From Zeugodacus cucurbitae (Eukaryota > Arthropoda > Insecta > Diptera > Tephritidae), in assembly GCF_028554725.1 (NCBI RefSeq), contig NC_071667.1, positions 66,441,501 through 66,505,500 of the forward strand: a stretch of 64,000 nucleotides of DNA. Direction: 5' to 3'. This document shows, in pieces, positions 51,113 to 63,530 of the stretch; the stretch's first letter is position 1; every line of letters begins with the position of its first letter. The notes below the pieces were generated by a model. That model searched no databases. It was not told where the DNA came from and saw only the letters and a list, made by a program, of their open reading frames with translations. A program made the position numbers and the translations under genes.

Positions 51113-53405
51113 TTTATGATTATATTACTTATATTTTAATTGTATTTGTATATAATTAATTTTAAATAATATAATTTTCCTCGATACTTTATGAAACTTT
51201 TTTTTCACTCATATTGGAACCGTAAGAGACGTTATTAAGTGTGAATTTTTTTCTGAATCAACAGCTGATTATTAAATATTATTTAGTAATAATAAATTGC
51301 ACTGTTTACATGATATATGAGCGCCTAGGCGTGACTTGAACTCGCGTATATACATTTTTCTGGCTAAGTAGTAAAGCGTGAGAAAACAAAAAGTACCCTT
51401 TGAGTAAGAAAAAAAATTATTTATGGAAACATGAGTACTTACTTGCATATCTTAATGCAGGCTTGTATTGTTATGTAAAAGCATTCAAGCGCTTATATTT
51501 CTATGTGTGAGTAAATAAATATTTACTTAATTTTATAGCCAGATATACATTATTGTCTTTATATATATGCATGTCTATATAGTTAACTATTTCCTCCACT
51601 AACTCAACCAGAATCAACAGTCTTAAAATGTCCGCAAATATCAAAAGCCGCTTCTCAGTTGCGTTTGTTGCGTTTTATTTGCTGTGGTTAAACAAGAGTG
51701 TGCTCAACTAGCCGAACCAAGTCACCAATTAGTTGACCGGTTATTGGTTTTGGGCAATTCAAAACTTAACATGCGAATGAAATGAGGCAAGTTGCTCGAC
51801 CACTTAGTAGCGATGTTTATTTTGGAGAATGTAAATTTGTGTTAGTGTGAATATATATATGTGTGTGTGTAAGGGCATGCGTGAAACGAATGAAAGAGCT
51901 TTGGACTAAACAAAAAATAAAAATAATAATCAACTATTAATGACTGGTTCATACACTATATATGACTTATATATTAGTTATATATGACTAGTATATAAGT
52001 TATGTTTATATATAATATATCTATGTTTGAAAATGTATGTAAATATATAATTTTGAAGTACGTAAAATCAACATATTTATTTTTGTTATTGTAAAAATTA
52101 AGCGCAATTAACTACTGCACTCAGATTTAGATTTCAACATATACAGCTCATTTATGGTTTATTGCACTCATACATATATACATATATTTATTTGCATATA
52201 ATGCTGCACTTTAGCGCAGCGTTAATGGCTTCACTGCATAAGCTACTAATAATACTAGCTATATATATATATATATATATAATATATGGGGTACATATAT
52301 GCACCGTCCATTGACCACTTAAGCTGGCGATTTACTGGCATTACAAAATCTCTATTAAACAAGCCGCACTCATACACTCATTCGTTGGTGCGTACAAGCT
52401 TTAATTGTGTTTGCTTAAATGAAATCGCGTTAAGTACTTGACCTTGAACTAGTTTCTTTTTTTTCGACTCATACACTTTATCCACCGCTTTGCTACCACT
52501 CAGTGTAGTAAAAAATAAGAAAAAATAAAAATGAAAAGAGAAAACCAAAAAATGCACTACACTTTGTATTTTGGTGTGAAACGCATTTCCATAAAGAAAT
52601 ATTCGATATTTGACCAATGCAATTAACACTTTTTTATACCAAAAATTATGCTGAACTTTGTGTGGTGTTTGGTGTTTGGAGTGCGTTGACTTTTTGTTGT
52701 GAATGCGAAAGCGAAAGTGAATTTCTGCAATAAAAATTCAACGCCTTCACCTTGACCTAAATCAATAATTTGTTTGTAATTTGTGTAAATGTTTTGCAGC
52801 GATTGCGATTTTTTTTTCGGGCATGTGCGAATTTTGAAACATACATACATATGTACATATATAAATATATTAATCAAAATATGTGAAATTGTATGTAGTT
52901 AAATTATAGGAGTGAACTTTATTTATTTACATTCATTTTACAAGTTGCCCCAATTTAATTTTGGCTTATCTCCACCTCAAAATGAAAAATAAATTTATTA
53001 AAAAAAAAAAATCTGTGAATTCTCAATGGTTTCGAAATTGTATCACAATTTGAAATACCTTAACTATCTCAAATCGGAACCAAAATTTATATTTGACTAA
53101 TTTTGAGGCCTGGGAAACACTTTCTGAAAATAATTTTCTGATATGAGAGCCCCCTAATATATTCAATTAGTATTATATCCTCTTCTGAAAGCATAACTGA
53201 ATCTCTACACTTATTTTTGATACACGGCTTGGGATTCCTTGGCATATTTAGTGGTTTTTAAATCTTAAGTCCCGATTGAGTAGCTTATGCCTTTGAGAAA
53301 CTTTTTAATCTCAGATATGTACTTGGGGCTTGAAAATAGCCATTCCGACAGATAAATACCAGTAATAAAAATATTTTTTAATTTACTTTAGACTTCATAT
53401 TGGTT
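51113..53405. other. AT-rich noncoding DNA
   Basis: There is a (TA)n run at 52260-52280. The open frames at 52378-52629 and 52623-52877 have no recognisable domain. No exon was found. Confidence 0.5.
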
Positions 53406-53407
53406 AG

Positions 53408-54520
53408 ACAGCCGCCCACTTATGGGTCAAAACCCATATCTCAGAAACTACTCGACGGATTTCAATGAAATTCGGTATATAATATTTTCTTGATACGCTG
53501 ATGATATGGTTCACAACCACGTTTTTTTCCCATAAAACTCATTATATCCTGAACAGGGTATATTAAGTCTGTCATGAAGTTTGTAACACCCAGAAGGAAG
53601 CGTCGGAGGCCCTATAAAGTATATATATAAATGATCAGTATGTTGAACTGAGTCGATTTAGCCATGTCCGTCCGTTCGTCTGTCTGTATATATACGAACT
53701 AGTTCTTTAGTTTTTAAGATATCGTTTTGAAATTTTGCCGATGTTATTTTCTCTTCAAGAAGCTGCTCATTTGTCGGAACTGCCGATATCGGACCACTAT
53801 ATCATATAGCTGCCATACAAATTGAACGATCGGAATCAAGGGCTTGTATGGAAAACTTTCGCATTTTACTACATATCTTCACGAAATTTGGTGTGACTTA
53901 TTGTTCATAGAAATAATTTAATCTCCGAAAAAATTGTTCAGATCGGTTCACTATAGCATATAGCTGCCAAACAAATCGAACGAAGAAATGCACCTGTGAA
54001 GGGTATATTAGCTTCGGTACAGTCGAAGTTAAGGTTTTTTCTTGTTTTGAATTTCATCTGATTCCTTGATTTAGGAACCAATGAAGATAGCGGAATAAAA
54101 CTGTATACAAATACTGTATTTGAGGTGTGACACAACTTATGAGAAAACTTTTCGAAATAGGACTATAAGTTTTCAAGGCCCCGGATATCGAACATGGAGA
54201 ACTCAGTGCATAAGTGAAATTTTTCACCGAAAATATCGGTAAATCTATCAGATATTTTAGTTTAATTTAGAGGGGATCTTTTTCTTTTAATAATGTAACT
54301 CTATACCAAAAATGGCTAGTTCCCTAGCTCCCATATACCTAATTATAGGATTTTCAAAAATATGATGGGCCTTATAAATCGGTTAATATTTGAGAAATCT
54401 TAGCAAAATTCCTTGAGCGTATAGTCTTCGATATAGTGTACCTTGGTGGTGAAAATGTGAGAAATCGGTTTAGGAACTACTAAAGCCCTCATATACTATA
54501 TATGATGATTATTTATTCCA
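53408..54520. mobile_element. Fragmented Helentron-like element H1, split by an insertion
   Basis: The part 53408-53541 (CGCCCACTTATGGGTCAAAA, CCATATCTCAG, GATTTCAATGAAA) matches 30193-30330 of the complete H1 copy. After the inserted element the H1 text resumes at 54047 and includes TTTTCAAGGCCCCGGATATC, which parallels the segment at 30486-30505. Further eroded H1-like text runs to about 54520. Both termini of this copy are missing. Confidence 0.65.
53543..54046. mobile_element. DINE-1-like Helentron (family H2) nested in H1
   Basis: It starts with the stem-loop TATATCCTGAACAGGGTATA and has TTTGTAACACCCAGAAGGAA, then a CCGT/CTGT microsatellite (about 53668-53690). Next come repeated AGCTGCC-TACAAAT-GAACG units, then GAAGGGTATATTAGC and the 3' hairpin CTTCGGTACAGTCGAAG (54012-54028), ending TTTTTTCTTGTTTT. 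This organisation is that of the fly DINE-1/INE-1 type. No protein is encoded. It inserted into an older H1 copy. Confidence 0.78.
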
Positions 54521-55729
54521 AAAAATAACATTTATTTTGAATTTATATTTTTTGCCATGTATCACAACCAAACATGCTAATAAACAAAATAATCAAAATT
54601 TGGCCAAAGCGCTTACACAACAATCTGTGCTGGATACATGAGCAGCACTGACACATGTTGCAAGCGCATAAACACATTTAATGATATGCAACCAGTGTTT
54701 ACACTACTCACAAAAATATATAAAAACTTGCAATTACAGTTATTATTTTATGATTCAAAATTATCATATTCCCATGCTGATCACAACGATTTTATATATT
54801 TAATACACGTACATACATACTATGTATGTATATCGAAACTTGTTTGATTATTATGTAAGCGCAGGCATGCAACTTGCCACCACTACCGTTAAATAAATAT
54901 ATTTGATTTTACTTTTATCTCTCGCTGTCGGCTTTTAGCATGCGCTTTTGTAGTCAACATTCGCGAAAAACCATAAAACAAAAGTGTTCAACACGTGCTT
55001 GTGTGGCGCTCCGAGAGACACATGCACACACACACACACTGCCTTAATGGTAGCGGTGTTGCACAAATATACCAGCCACCACACTCCTCTCCACTGCACG
55101 AGGCAAAAAAAGAAATATGTTTTTATTGAGCAATCGATACGCGTCACAGCATTTCTTTGCAACTGCAATCAACGAAAGCAACAACAATAATAAAAAAATA
55201 TCAAAGAAACACAGTTAGAGAGCAATAGATATGGTACCGAGCAGCAACCCACTAACCCAGAGTCACTCAAATGTTGACGTCCAAGAAATGCCGCAATTGA
55301 ACACCTGCCCGTTCGACCGATCGACCGATCGAGCGCTACGAGCCGGTTGAAAGCTTTCGTCTGTTGACTGTCGGCGCTTTTATGACACTTTGCCAAAATC
55401 TCTTGGCTGTCCGATGGGTTGACAATATTCACATGCCTTACAATTGTTGTTGTCGCGAGTGTGGCGCTGTGTTGCAGACACAACCAAAAACAATAGCAAC
55501 AGCACTATATTAGTACGAGCGCGTGAATGCTCGTGCTTTAGCAGTTGGCGATTGGGAAACGTCTGCCGCAAAGCAAAGTCTCACGCAGACAAATGACAAG
55601 CTGACGAGCCGATGGTGGACTGGCAACACCAGTTTTTGCATTGCTGACATACTTTTTGCTTCGTTTGCTTGGTTTTGCTCTATAGCAGTGCTTCTTTCGC
55701 GCGCTTTGTGTCTTGAGTTGCGACTCTTC
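54521..55729. other. Noncoding DNA, GC-rich from 54900
   Basis: From about 54900 to 55800 GC and CpG are high, with CGACCGATCGACCGATCGAG at 55310-55330 and many overlapping short frames on both strands without domains. This fits a promoter-proximal or enhancer region lying 1.5-2.4 kb before the coding exon. Confidence 0.45.
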
Positions 55730-55920
55730 AGTGTTTTGGCGTTGTCTCTGCTAGTTGCAACTGTTTTATAGAAATGCAAAGTGGTAGTAGGCCCGTGGTT
55801 TATTAAGAAATAACAAGAAATAGTGTAAAGAAACTGAAAGAAAATAATAAAAGTAAAATAGGCTCGTTGCAGTCGTAAAGCGCCAATATAGCGGTTGCTG
55901 TGTGCTTTCCATATAATGTT
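55730..55920 (+). CDS. Candidate alternative first exon C (promoter-proximal)
   Basis: The 3' end is a full donor, AATGTT/GTAAGTAAAT, at 55921. An ATG at 55916 followed by two bases (TT) has the phase needed by the 57283 exon and would add only Met-Phe before NSSEPPAM. The start context (TATAATG) is mediocre, so initiation may instead be at 57305, making this exon untranslated. A CTTCAGTGTT initiator-like sequence (A at 55730) is my guess for the 5' end. It lies in a GC-rich region, as expected for a fly promoter. The very short coding part gives little statistical support. Confidence 0.3.
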
Positions 55921-56258
55921 GTAAGTAAATTGGTTTTATGTTTTCGCTTGCCGCGCAAGTGTGCCACGAAGTGTGGCATAATACTTGTTGGACAACTGTT
56001 TATGAAAAGTGAAATGATTTTCTAAGTGAGTGATTTGAGAAAAGGTGGCATAATGTGCTTGTTTTTTTATAAATGGGTCAATAAAAGTTTTGAATAAATA
56101 TTTTTTTGAAACTTTAAAGAAGGCTGTGAGCATTCGCAAGAAAAGAATCATACCTAATTGATCATAGGAATTATAAATTTTTTATATTATTGATTTATTT
56201 TTTAATTTTAACTTCTTTTTCTTTATAGTAAATAACTCGAAAATTTTGTCTTCGTCTT
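55921..56258 (+). other. Putative short intron, noncoding
   Basis: AT-rich sequence without features. It would be the start of a 1.36-kb intron if the 55921 donor is used. Confidence 0.4.
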
Positions 56259-57030
56259 AATTTAATTTTACTTTACTTTACTTCACTTTATTTTATTTTA
56301 TATTACGATATTTTATTTTAATTTATTTAATTTTTTTTTTAATTTAATTTAATTTCATTTAATTTTATCTTATTTTTTATTTTATTTTATTTTATTTTAT
56401 TTTATGTTATTTTATGTTATTTTAATTTATTTTTTTTTTTTTTGTATATTATATTGTATTTTATTATATTTTTTTTATTTATTTAATTTAATTTAATTTA
56501 ATTTATTTTATATTTTTTTATTATATTTAAGTTATTTTAGTTTTTTTTAATTTAATTTAATTTTATTTTTTATTTTTATTTTAATTTTTTTTATTTTATT
56601 TTATTTTATTTTTATTTTATTGTATTTTATTTAATTTAATTTAATTTAATTTAATTTTTATTTAATTTAATTTAATTTAATTTAATTTTATTTTATTTTA
56701 TTTTTATTTTCATTTTATTTTATTTTATTTTTATTTTATTTTTATTTTATTGTATTTTATTTAATTTAATTTAATTTAATTTAATTTAATTTAATTTTAT
56801 TTTTATTTTAATTTATTTTATTTTATTTTATTTTATTTCATTTTATTTTATTTTATTTTATTTTATTTTATTTTATTTTATTTTATTTTATTTTATTTTA
56901 TTTTATTTTATTTTATTTAATTTCATTTCATTTTGTTTTAATTTATTTAATTTTGTTTTATTTTATTTTTTTATTTTATTTTATTATTTTTTTAATTTTA
57001 TTTTATTTTATTTTAATTTATTTTATTGTA
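56259..57030. repeat. Long (ATTTT)n pentanucleotide microsatellite
   Basis: About 770 bases consist of ATTTT units with AATTT, TTTTT and occasional C or G variants; the purest run is about 56815-56920. It ends some 250 bases before the coding exon. The + strand is T-rich throughout. The hydrophobic frame at 56953-57144 that overlaps its end is not a gene. Confidence 0.95.
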
Positions 57031-57282
57031 TTACATTTTAAATTTTCTGGGAACTGGGCGCCCACATCGATAATCCCATCGAAATACATCTTGGTAGCGA
57101 AAACTAAAGACTTAAGCAACAAACTCGCCGACTCCAGTATATGAGCTTGAGCTGCTTCTCTATCATATTAGGTCATATTTCTAGCGTTTGAAAATTTATT
57201 ATAAATCTTAGTATATGATAAATTTTAAATATATTTTAAAATATTATTTATCTAATTTAAAAATATTTCACATTTTTTTTAG

Positions 57283-57459
57283 CAACTCCAGCGAACCCCC
57301 CGCCATGGCCACAAATAACGATGGCGGAACAAACCAATCATGGAATCGGAACACACAGGCAGCCGTGTCGGTGCGACATGCCTTCAAAACGTACGGCAAG
57401 AAGAAGAACGCCATTCCGGTGTTGAATAATCTAATGATGACCGTACCAAAGGGAACAAT
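57283..57459 (+). CDS. ABC transporter, ABCH-type: first shared coding exon
   Basis: The exon encodes the N-terminus and the start of the nucleotide-binding domain of an ABC half-transporter. The likely start is Met at 57305 (CGCCATGG context), giving MATNNDGG, then TQAAVSVRHAFKTYGKKKN with the A-loop Tyr, and VLNNLMMTVPKGT just before the expected Walker A motif. The acceptor (CACATTTTTTTTAG, with a CTAAT branch site near 57252) and the donor (CAAT/GTGAGT at 57460) are strong. The exon leaves two bases, and AT plus the next base should encode Ile. The seven codons before 57305 (NSSEPPA) are open, so upstream exons could extend the protein. The VRHAFKTYGKKK and VPKGTI style is that of the insect ABCH subfamily, which includes snu/CG9990, needed for lipid barrier formation in the Drosophila cuticle. 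I cannot tell which ABCH member this is. Confidence 0.9.
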
Positions 57460-60400
57460 GTGAGTAGAATTTATTAAAAAAAAATAATATATAGCACCCT
57501 AATACCATGAGAAAAATATGCCTGATTGTATTAGTTTCTAATTGGTTCCTCAAATATTTGCCTGATGTTAGTTCAAACTTCCTCTTCTTTACATTTTATG
57601 CCATTATTTTTGAACCCATGCCCCAACTAGTCACAGTCCCACACTTGACTACAATCATTTGCATAGCGCAGATAACGAAAAACTCATAAATAATCACATA
57701 ACAGTACCTTCTTCAATTTTTATTGTCAATCACTTTTCGAAAACACAGCCCACTATTGACAATTGTTTGCATTGTCTGCCCAATAACCTGTCATATTAAG
57801 TAATTGCGGCATAGTAAACAACGCCGTAACCTAAATTCCCGCTTTATTTGTACCCACATACCCACTTACATACATACATATTTACATTGTTGTTGTTGTG
57901 AGTGGAGTGTAGACAAATGCATGAAATTTTCACAATGAGCTAACAAATCGAAAATGAAATGTGTAAACAAGAAATGTCAACGCAACTTAGCACTACATAG
58001 CATAGCCCACAGAAAGTTCAATTATTTTTATTTCGTTTATTTGCTCGGCTTGTTGTGGGAAATTAAGCTTACAATTGAGAGAAGCTGTTAATTTACAACT
58101 TTGTATTGTTGCCACCATTTGACATGGTGTTGCATAAATCTAAGGGCACTTAACTAGTTAGCGCCTACGATTGCGTTCGATGTGCAAGTGACTCTAAAAG
58201 TAGGTGCGTTATGTTAATTAGCTCATAAAAATTGTTGTAAATTCGTTTTATTACATATGAGAGAAAACTTTTTCTATCCGAGCTCACCAAAATTTCACTG
58301 AAAATCAGCTCAAAGTACTTCAACTTAGTATATATGCACCAAAAATAATTATTAACTCCTTAAATAAATTAATTTTCATCTAAAAATATTTGCAATTGCA
58401 ATTCTACAGCTATTCGCCTCAAATGATTTGCATGCAAATCTAAATGCCGTTAATTGCCTCCACACTTATTTCATGCTTTTCATTATTATTTATGCGCTTG
58501 ACTCGTTGCTTTGCATATGATTAAAAATTTAAATTAAAAATATACTTTTTTTTGCTCCTACGATCATTTTGCTCGTCGATTTGTTCAATCAATTTGTGGC
58601 GCGTGCGTTTTTACGAGTCCGTTTAAATGGTATGCCAATAATTATATTTTTTCATCTCAATTCAATTGTGTGAACGCGTCGCTTATTGTTTCCTAAAGCG
58701 TACAAAGAGATTGACGCTTGAAAGTGCCTGTTGCTTTACTGTGCGACTGATTGAGCACTGAAGTGGCAAAATGTTGGGGGGTGAGAAGATCATTAAATTA
58801 TCATTGTATTAAAGTCATTAAAAGTGTGAAAAAAGGAAAAAGCTATTATTTGTTGTATAATGATTTTTGAGATTATCATTAAATATATGTGTATTAGTCA
58901 TAACTTTTATCTATCATAACATACAAAATATTTAAAATAAAATATGTGAGTATATATAATTTACTGGATTCCAACATGTATTAATTTTACTCTGTAACAA
59001 CTGTTTGCGACCAAAAACAAAATCAAATTCAAATTGGCAGAGCTTGGCTATCTTCTATATATGAAATATATAATTGCAATGTCAGCTGGTTTGCTTAATT
59101 TTTCATAAGAAATTGTGAGTATTCTGAAGTTAGTGTTCCAAGAAACACTTAAAAATCGTGGAAACGAGTTTCCAAAGCAACAAATTTGGAATGCACTTCA
59201 AAGCCATTGGCTATAAGACGCGAACTAAATAAGCAAATAATATATTCCCATATGGAATATGAACAATCCCGAAGAGACTCCTCAACCCATAATCTATCGA
59301 TAAAAGCTCAATCTATTCAGACTATTTTTTTAGTGGGATTACCATGTTAAAGTCCTTACTGATTCATATTTCATTGGACTATAGCTAGTGAAGGCCATGT
59401 TAATGTACATTTTTGTTTAGTCTAGCCAATATTAAACGTTTAAATTTTAAATGTCATCAATGAGACGATGGAACTTACTCTTCAACCCATGAAGCCAACA
59501 CTTTACTGGAACAAACTTTTGGTAAACAAATTATTCCAAGCAATAGATCTGTATAGAGGCTTTCTAGATCATGTGCTTTTACTAGGTTAAACAACTCTTT
59601 GAGGGGTTAAGTGAAGTTAATGATCTATAATGATGAACCATTAGCTTCGAAATGTCCTTTCCATTAATTTACGTTGCTTATATAAAAATAATCTAAAATA
59701 TGTTCTATAAAAAATTTGATAGATTTTTATTTGATAGACTTTATCCGTTGGAAACTTATTGGTAATATTATAGAAAACCTTCAAAAAACATCATAGAGAA
59801 AAGAAAAATTATAGCTTATTTGTTTATAAAAAGTATTCTCTAAGACATTTGATATCGATCGTTTTGAAAGCATTGTCAAACCTGAGATTCTCTTTTCTAG
59901 TATGAAATACCTCTCGAATTAGAAGATTTGTCGTTACTGTGATCTCATGATGGAGAGGTTAGAGAATATTAATTCCATGCATCTATTTATTCAGCTATTT
60001 GATAAGCTGATATTATAATTCAGTAGATTTCTGAAATTGTTCATGAATTTCAACTAAAGATAAGAAGGCAGGCGTACTGATAGCCAATTATATAAGATAA
60101 GGTAATTATTTTTATCGAACTTAAGACGGAAAGGTGATTGATTACTTGATGCTAAAATCTAAAATAATCTCGTAAAAGACTAATGTAGAACTCTAGTTCT
60201 AGCACTGGAACATCGATTTCGAAGCTATAAATGTGAGGTTAAGATTAAGTTATGGAGCATCGCACTTCGACGAAATATGAGTTTAATTTGAACTATTTTC
60301 AAATTTTAACAAAGTGCTTAATATAGAATATAATTCCGAAAATGTGTAATAAATATATTTTTTTCGAAAAGCGTTGCCACCTATTGTAAAAAATAAAAAC

Positions 60401-60768
60401 AATATTAAATTTTTAAAAAATGTTTAGCAAAAAAGCTGAAGCGAGGATTCTTTAATTTATGAAATAGAAAATTTAAATTTCAAATTAAGGAGACCCGAAA
60501 AATGTTCCACTCACAAAGGTCATTCTCATTGCCAAACCGTCAAGTACATTTCTAACGTCAGTTGGCTGTTGTTGGCTAAATCGATGATCAATTTCGGCAA
60601 TAAATAAGAAACTTCCTACTAAAAATATTTATGCATTTGGAGCACAACAAAAGCAGTTGATTGCACTCTAAGCTACAGAGAATGACGAAGAATGCCAAAC
60701 ATTGACACACATACATGATTGAAGGTGTTTATGGCGTGAGCATTGGGAGTAGACAAAATGAAATCGAA

Positions 60769-60777
60769 ATAAAAATA

Positions 60778-60808
<31 letters not shown>

Positions 60809-60968
60809 AAAAATAAAAAAATATAAAAATAAACAACAAAATTAAAAAAAAAAATAAAAAAATATAAAAATAAACAACAAAATTAAAAAAAAAAATAAAA
60901 TAATATTAAAAAAATTAAATAAAAAAAAAATAAAAAAAAATTAAAAAAAAATATAAAAAAAAAACAAA
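60769..60968. repeat. A-rich low-complexity tract with a 41-bp tandem unit
   Basis: A plus T make up nearly all bases. Within it a unit of about 41 bases (containing ATAAACAACAAAATT) is repeated, at 60831 and 60872. Confidence 0.85.
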
Positions 60969-61545
60969 ATTTGAAATTTTAACACTTCAGCATTAGCACA
61001 ATTGCGCTGTGCCGCCAACATTTAAAAGCTGATAAAGCATTTGTCTATTTCACTTGTATGTGCGTATGTGTTTATGAATCAAGTCAAGTCATCAGCTGGG
61101 AATTAAACGATTAAAACACAAAACAAGTCAAAGGCAGCAACAAAACAAACGTTAAACGGTGTCGATTGTTGATGGCATTGTTGCGCGCGACTAAATGACC
61201 AATCAACCGGCATAAAAACGCACAAACACACATTTATAGACACTCATATAATCATAGCAACAACAACTACTTGTTTATAGTGTTACATTGAACGGCTTGA
61301 CCCTCAACAAAGTTGCAGTGGAAAAATATAGCAGCAATAAAATTAGCAAGAAATAAAAGCAACCGAGTCAGCGACGACCCCAACGACAACGCCAACACCG
61401 ACGTCGACAGCAGCTGCAGCAGCGCACAGTTGACAGTGGGCAGTGTGCGGCTTAGCCATTGACCAGCGAGTCATTGCCGTTAACTCGAGCAGTTTTTGCA
61501 TGGCAGATAAATTAAATCAAGAACTTGACTGTTTTTTTGATAGAA

Positions 61546-61572
<27 letters not shown>
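61546..61572. repeat. (TA)n microsatellite
   Basis: About 13 TA units followed by CAATATATAAATATACC. Confidence 0.9.
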
Positions 61573-61576
<4 letters not shown>

Positions 61577-63047
61577 ATATAAATATACCTTAATTTGTCT
61601 ATATATATGTGTATACATATGCTTTATATCTCATAATGTCACACTTGTTTCTTGTACGATCGCTTTGTTTTTGCTTTTGTTCGCTCGAAATGCTCTTTTA
61701 TCAGCTGGAAAATCGCCTGCAATTATTTGTAATAAATTGTAGAACTGCAATTAAAACAACAGCAATAAACAATAGACATTGTGCATGGGACGTGCCGCTG
61801 CCGAAAAGACCCTCAAGTGCCGCAGGTGTGCGACATTTGTTGTTGTTGTTGAGTTTGTCAGTTTTTTTTTATTTTTTTTCCCAAAAGGTTTCTGTAAAAG
61901 TTGCCGAAAATGAGTCGGTCTGCACTTAGTTATTGTTAAAAATAGACATATATATATTGGCTGGTTATTTCTGTATATATGTATGTATGTAGGTGTGTGT
62001 TCCAAACTCAAGGTGTCTCAAAGCCGGTGTCAATTTGCTTTCTCAGCGTTCTTTGTTGCTTTGTTGATGTTTTGCTTATATTTTTTTTTGTATTTTCTTA
62101 CGCTTTTAAGCATGTTTTGTATGTATGTATGTATATACTTATCTTTGTCTGTCTTTATTTGGTTTATCTGCGCGCTTGTCGGTAGGTCGAACCGTTTATT
62201 TGGCCATTTATAATTTTTTGTTTATATTTTTGTGTATTTTTTATTTTATTTTTTGCTGTTTTCTTAAATTTTTATTTTTTTTTTGTACTTTTTGTTGGTT
62301 TTTTTTTTTTATTTTTATTTTCTTTTATTTATGTTGTTTTCTTATAGTTTTTTAAATTTTTTTTCATATAATCGTTTTTATCTTGAACCGAATTTCAACT
62401 TGAACTGTACCGTTTAGCATTGACTCGCACATGTGCATGTCAATGTTCAAGTTAAATTTTAGAGATATCTATGTGCATCTTAGCAAACATCTATGTGTAC
62501 TATATACCTATATACTATGTATAGTACATATGTATGTATTTTAGAAATATTTTTATGGCTTGTTAGGCCTCGTATTTCAAAATTTTTATGAATCGCAATA
62601 ACATAAGGTATGAATGTGAACTATAAAATCTCATATGAATATATATAGTTCCATTAACTTTTTTGTAATATAAAAAAGACAAATTCAAAATTTTAACCAT
62701 TTAAGCCATCATAATAATTTCTGACAATAAAAACGGTATGATGCATAAAAAAATTAAAATGTGCTGTTGAGATATAAAATACACTTTAGGCATTAAAATG
62801 TAGGCCGAAATTTGAAGTTCCGTCTAGAAAGTTTTTAGTTTTAGGTTTTTTATGTTGGTTGTAATTTTCGTCATATTTGGAACAAAAAATAATATTCACT
62901 TTTCATCCATTACGGCCTTTCTTATATAAGTTCTGTCTACCGTTACATTTTTGAAAGATGAGTAACCCGAAACAAGCAAGTTATGATTCGTTAAAGTATG
63001 GAGAAGAGTTGTTTTTTGCTTTCCAACATCTGATCATGATGACATAA

Positions 63048-63530
63048 GGGGTTAGGGGTATTCAGAGACACGAAAAAAGTAGAATTTTCAGCAATTGTTT
63101 TGCTATTAAATCTTATTATTTTACAAAAGTAATAATATGGAATTATTACACAATGTTTTTAAAAACAATCGGGTAAGAAAAATTAGTTTTATAAATAGAA
63201 AATCCTGGGGCTGATCGAAGCTTTTTTTTTTCAAAAATTATGAAAAGGGCGGCCTTAGGAAATTTTTTTCTAGATTTTCGGGCTTAAAAAATCGAAATTT
63301 TTCATTAAAATCTACTGAGCGGTTTTCGAGTTACGGTTGTAACCAGTTCAAAAAACATAGTTTTGAGAAAAACTCATTTAAAGTTTCACACTAGCGTGTT
63401 AGAGTGCTCGAGCGCTCTTTGTTAATTGTCGAGTAACTCGAAAAGTAATTATTGGATCAACTTCAGAGAATATTACTAAGATATTACACTCATCGAAAAT
63501 GCAAAAACAAAAAATTGTGATATCCCTAAG
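63048..63530. mobile_element. TTAA-type MITE M1, internally deleted copy
   Basis: It starts GGGGTTAGGGGTATTCAGAG after ATAA and follows the 5215-5919 element through GACACGAAAAA, AAGTAATAATATGG, AGAAAATCCTGGGGCTGATC, GGCGGCC and CGAGTTACGGTTGTAACCAG to a decayed right end near CCCTAAGAACAA. About 200 bases of the interior are missing and the right terminal repeat is eroded. Confidence 0.72.

Noticed and set aside
55169..55483. 104-residue minus-strand frame in the GC-rich block
   Set aside because: Overlapping frames exist on both strands, and there is no recognisable domain; high GC reduces stop codons.
56953..57144. 63-residue frame rich in Phe, Ile and Tyr
   Set aside because: Most of it is translation of the ATTTT microsatellite.
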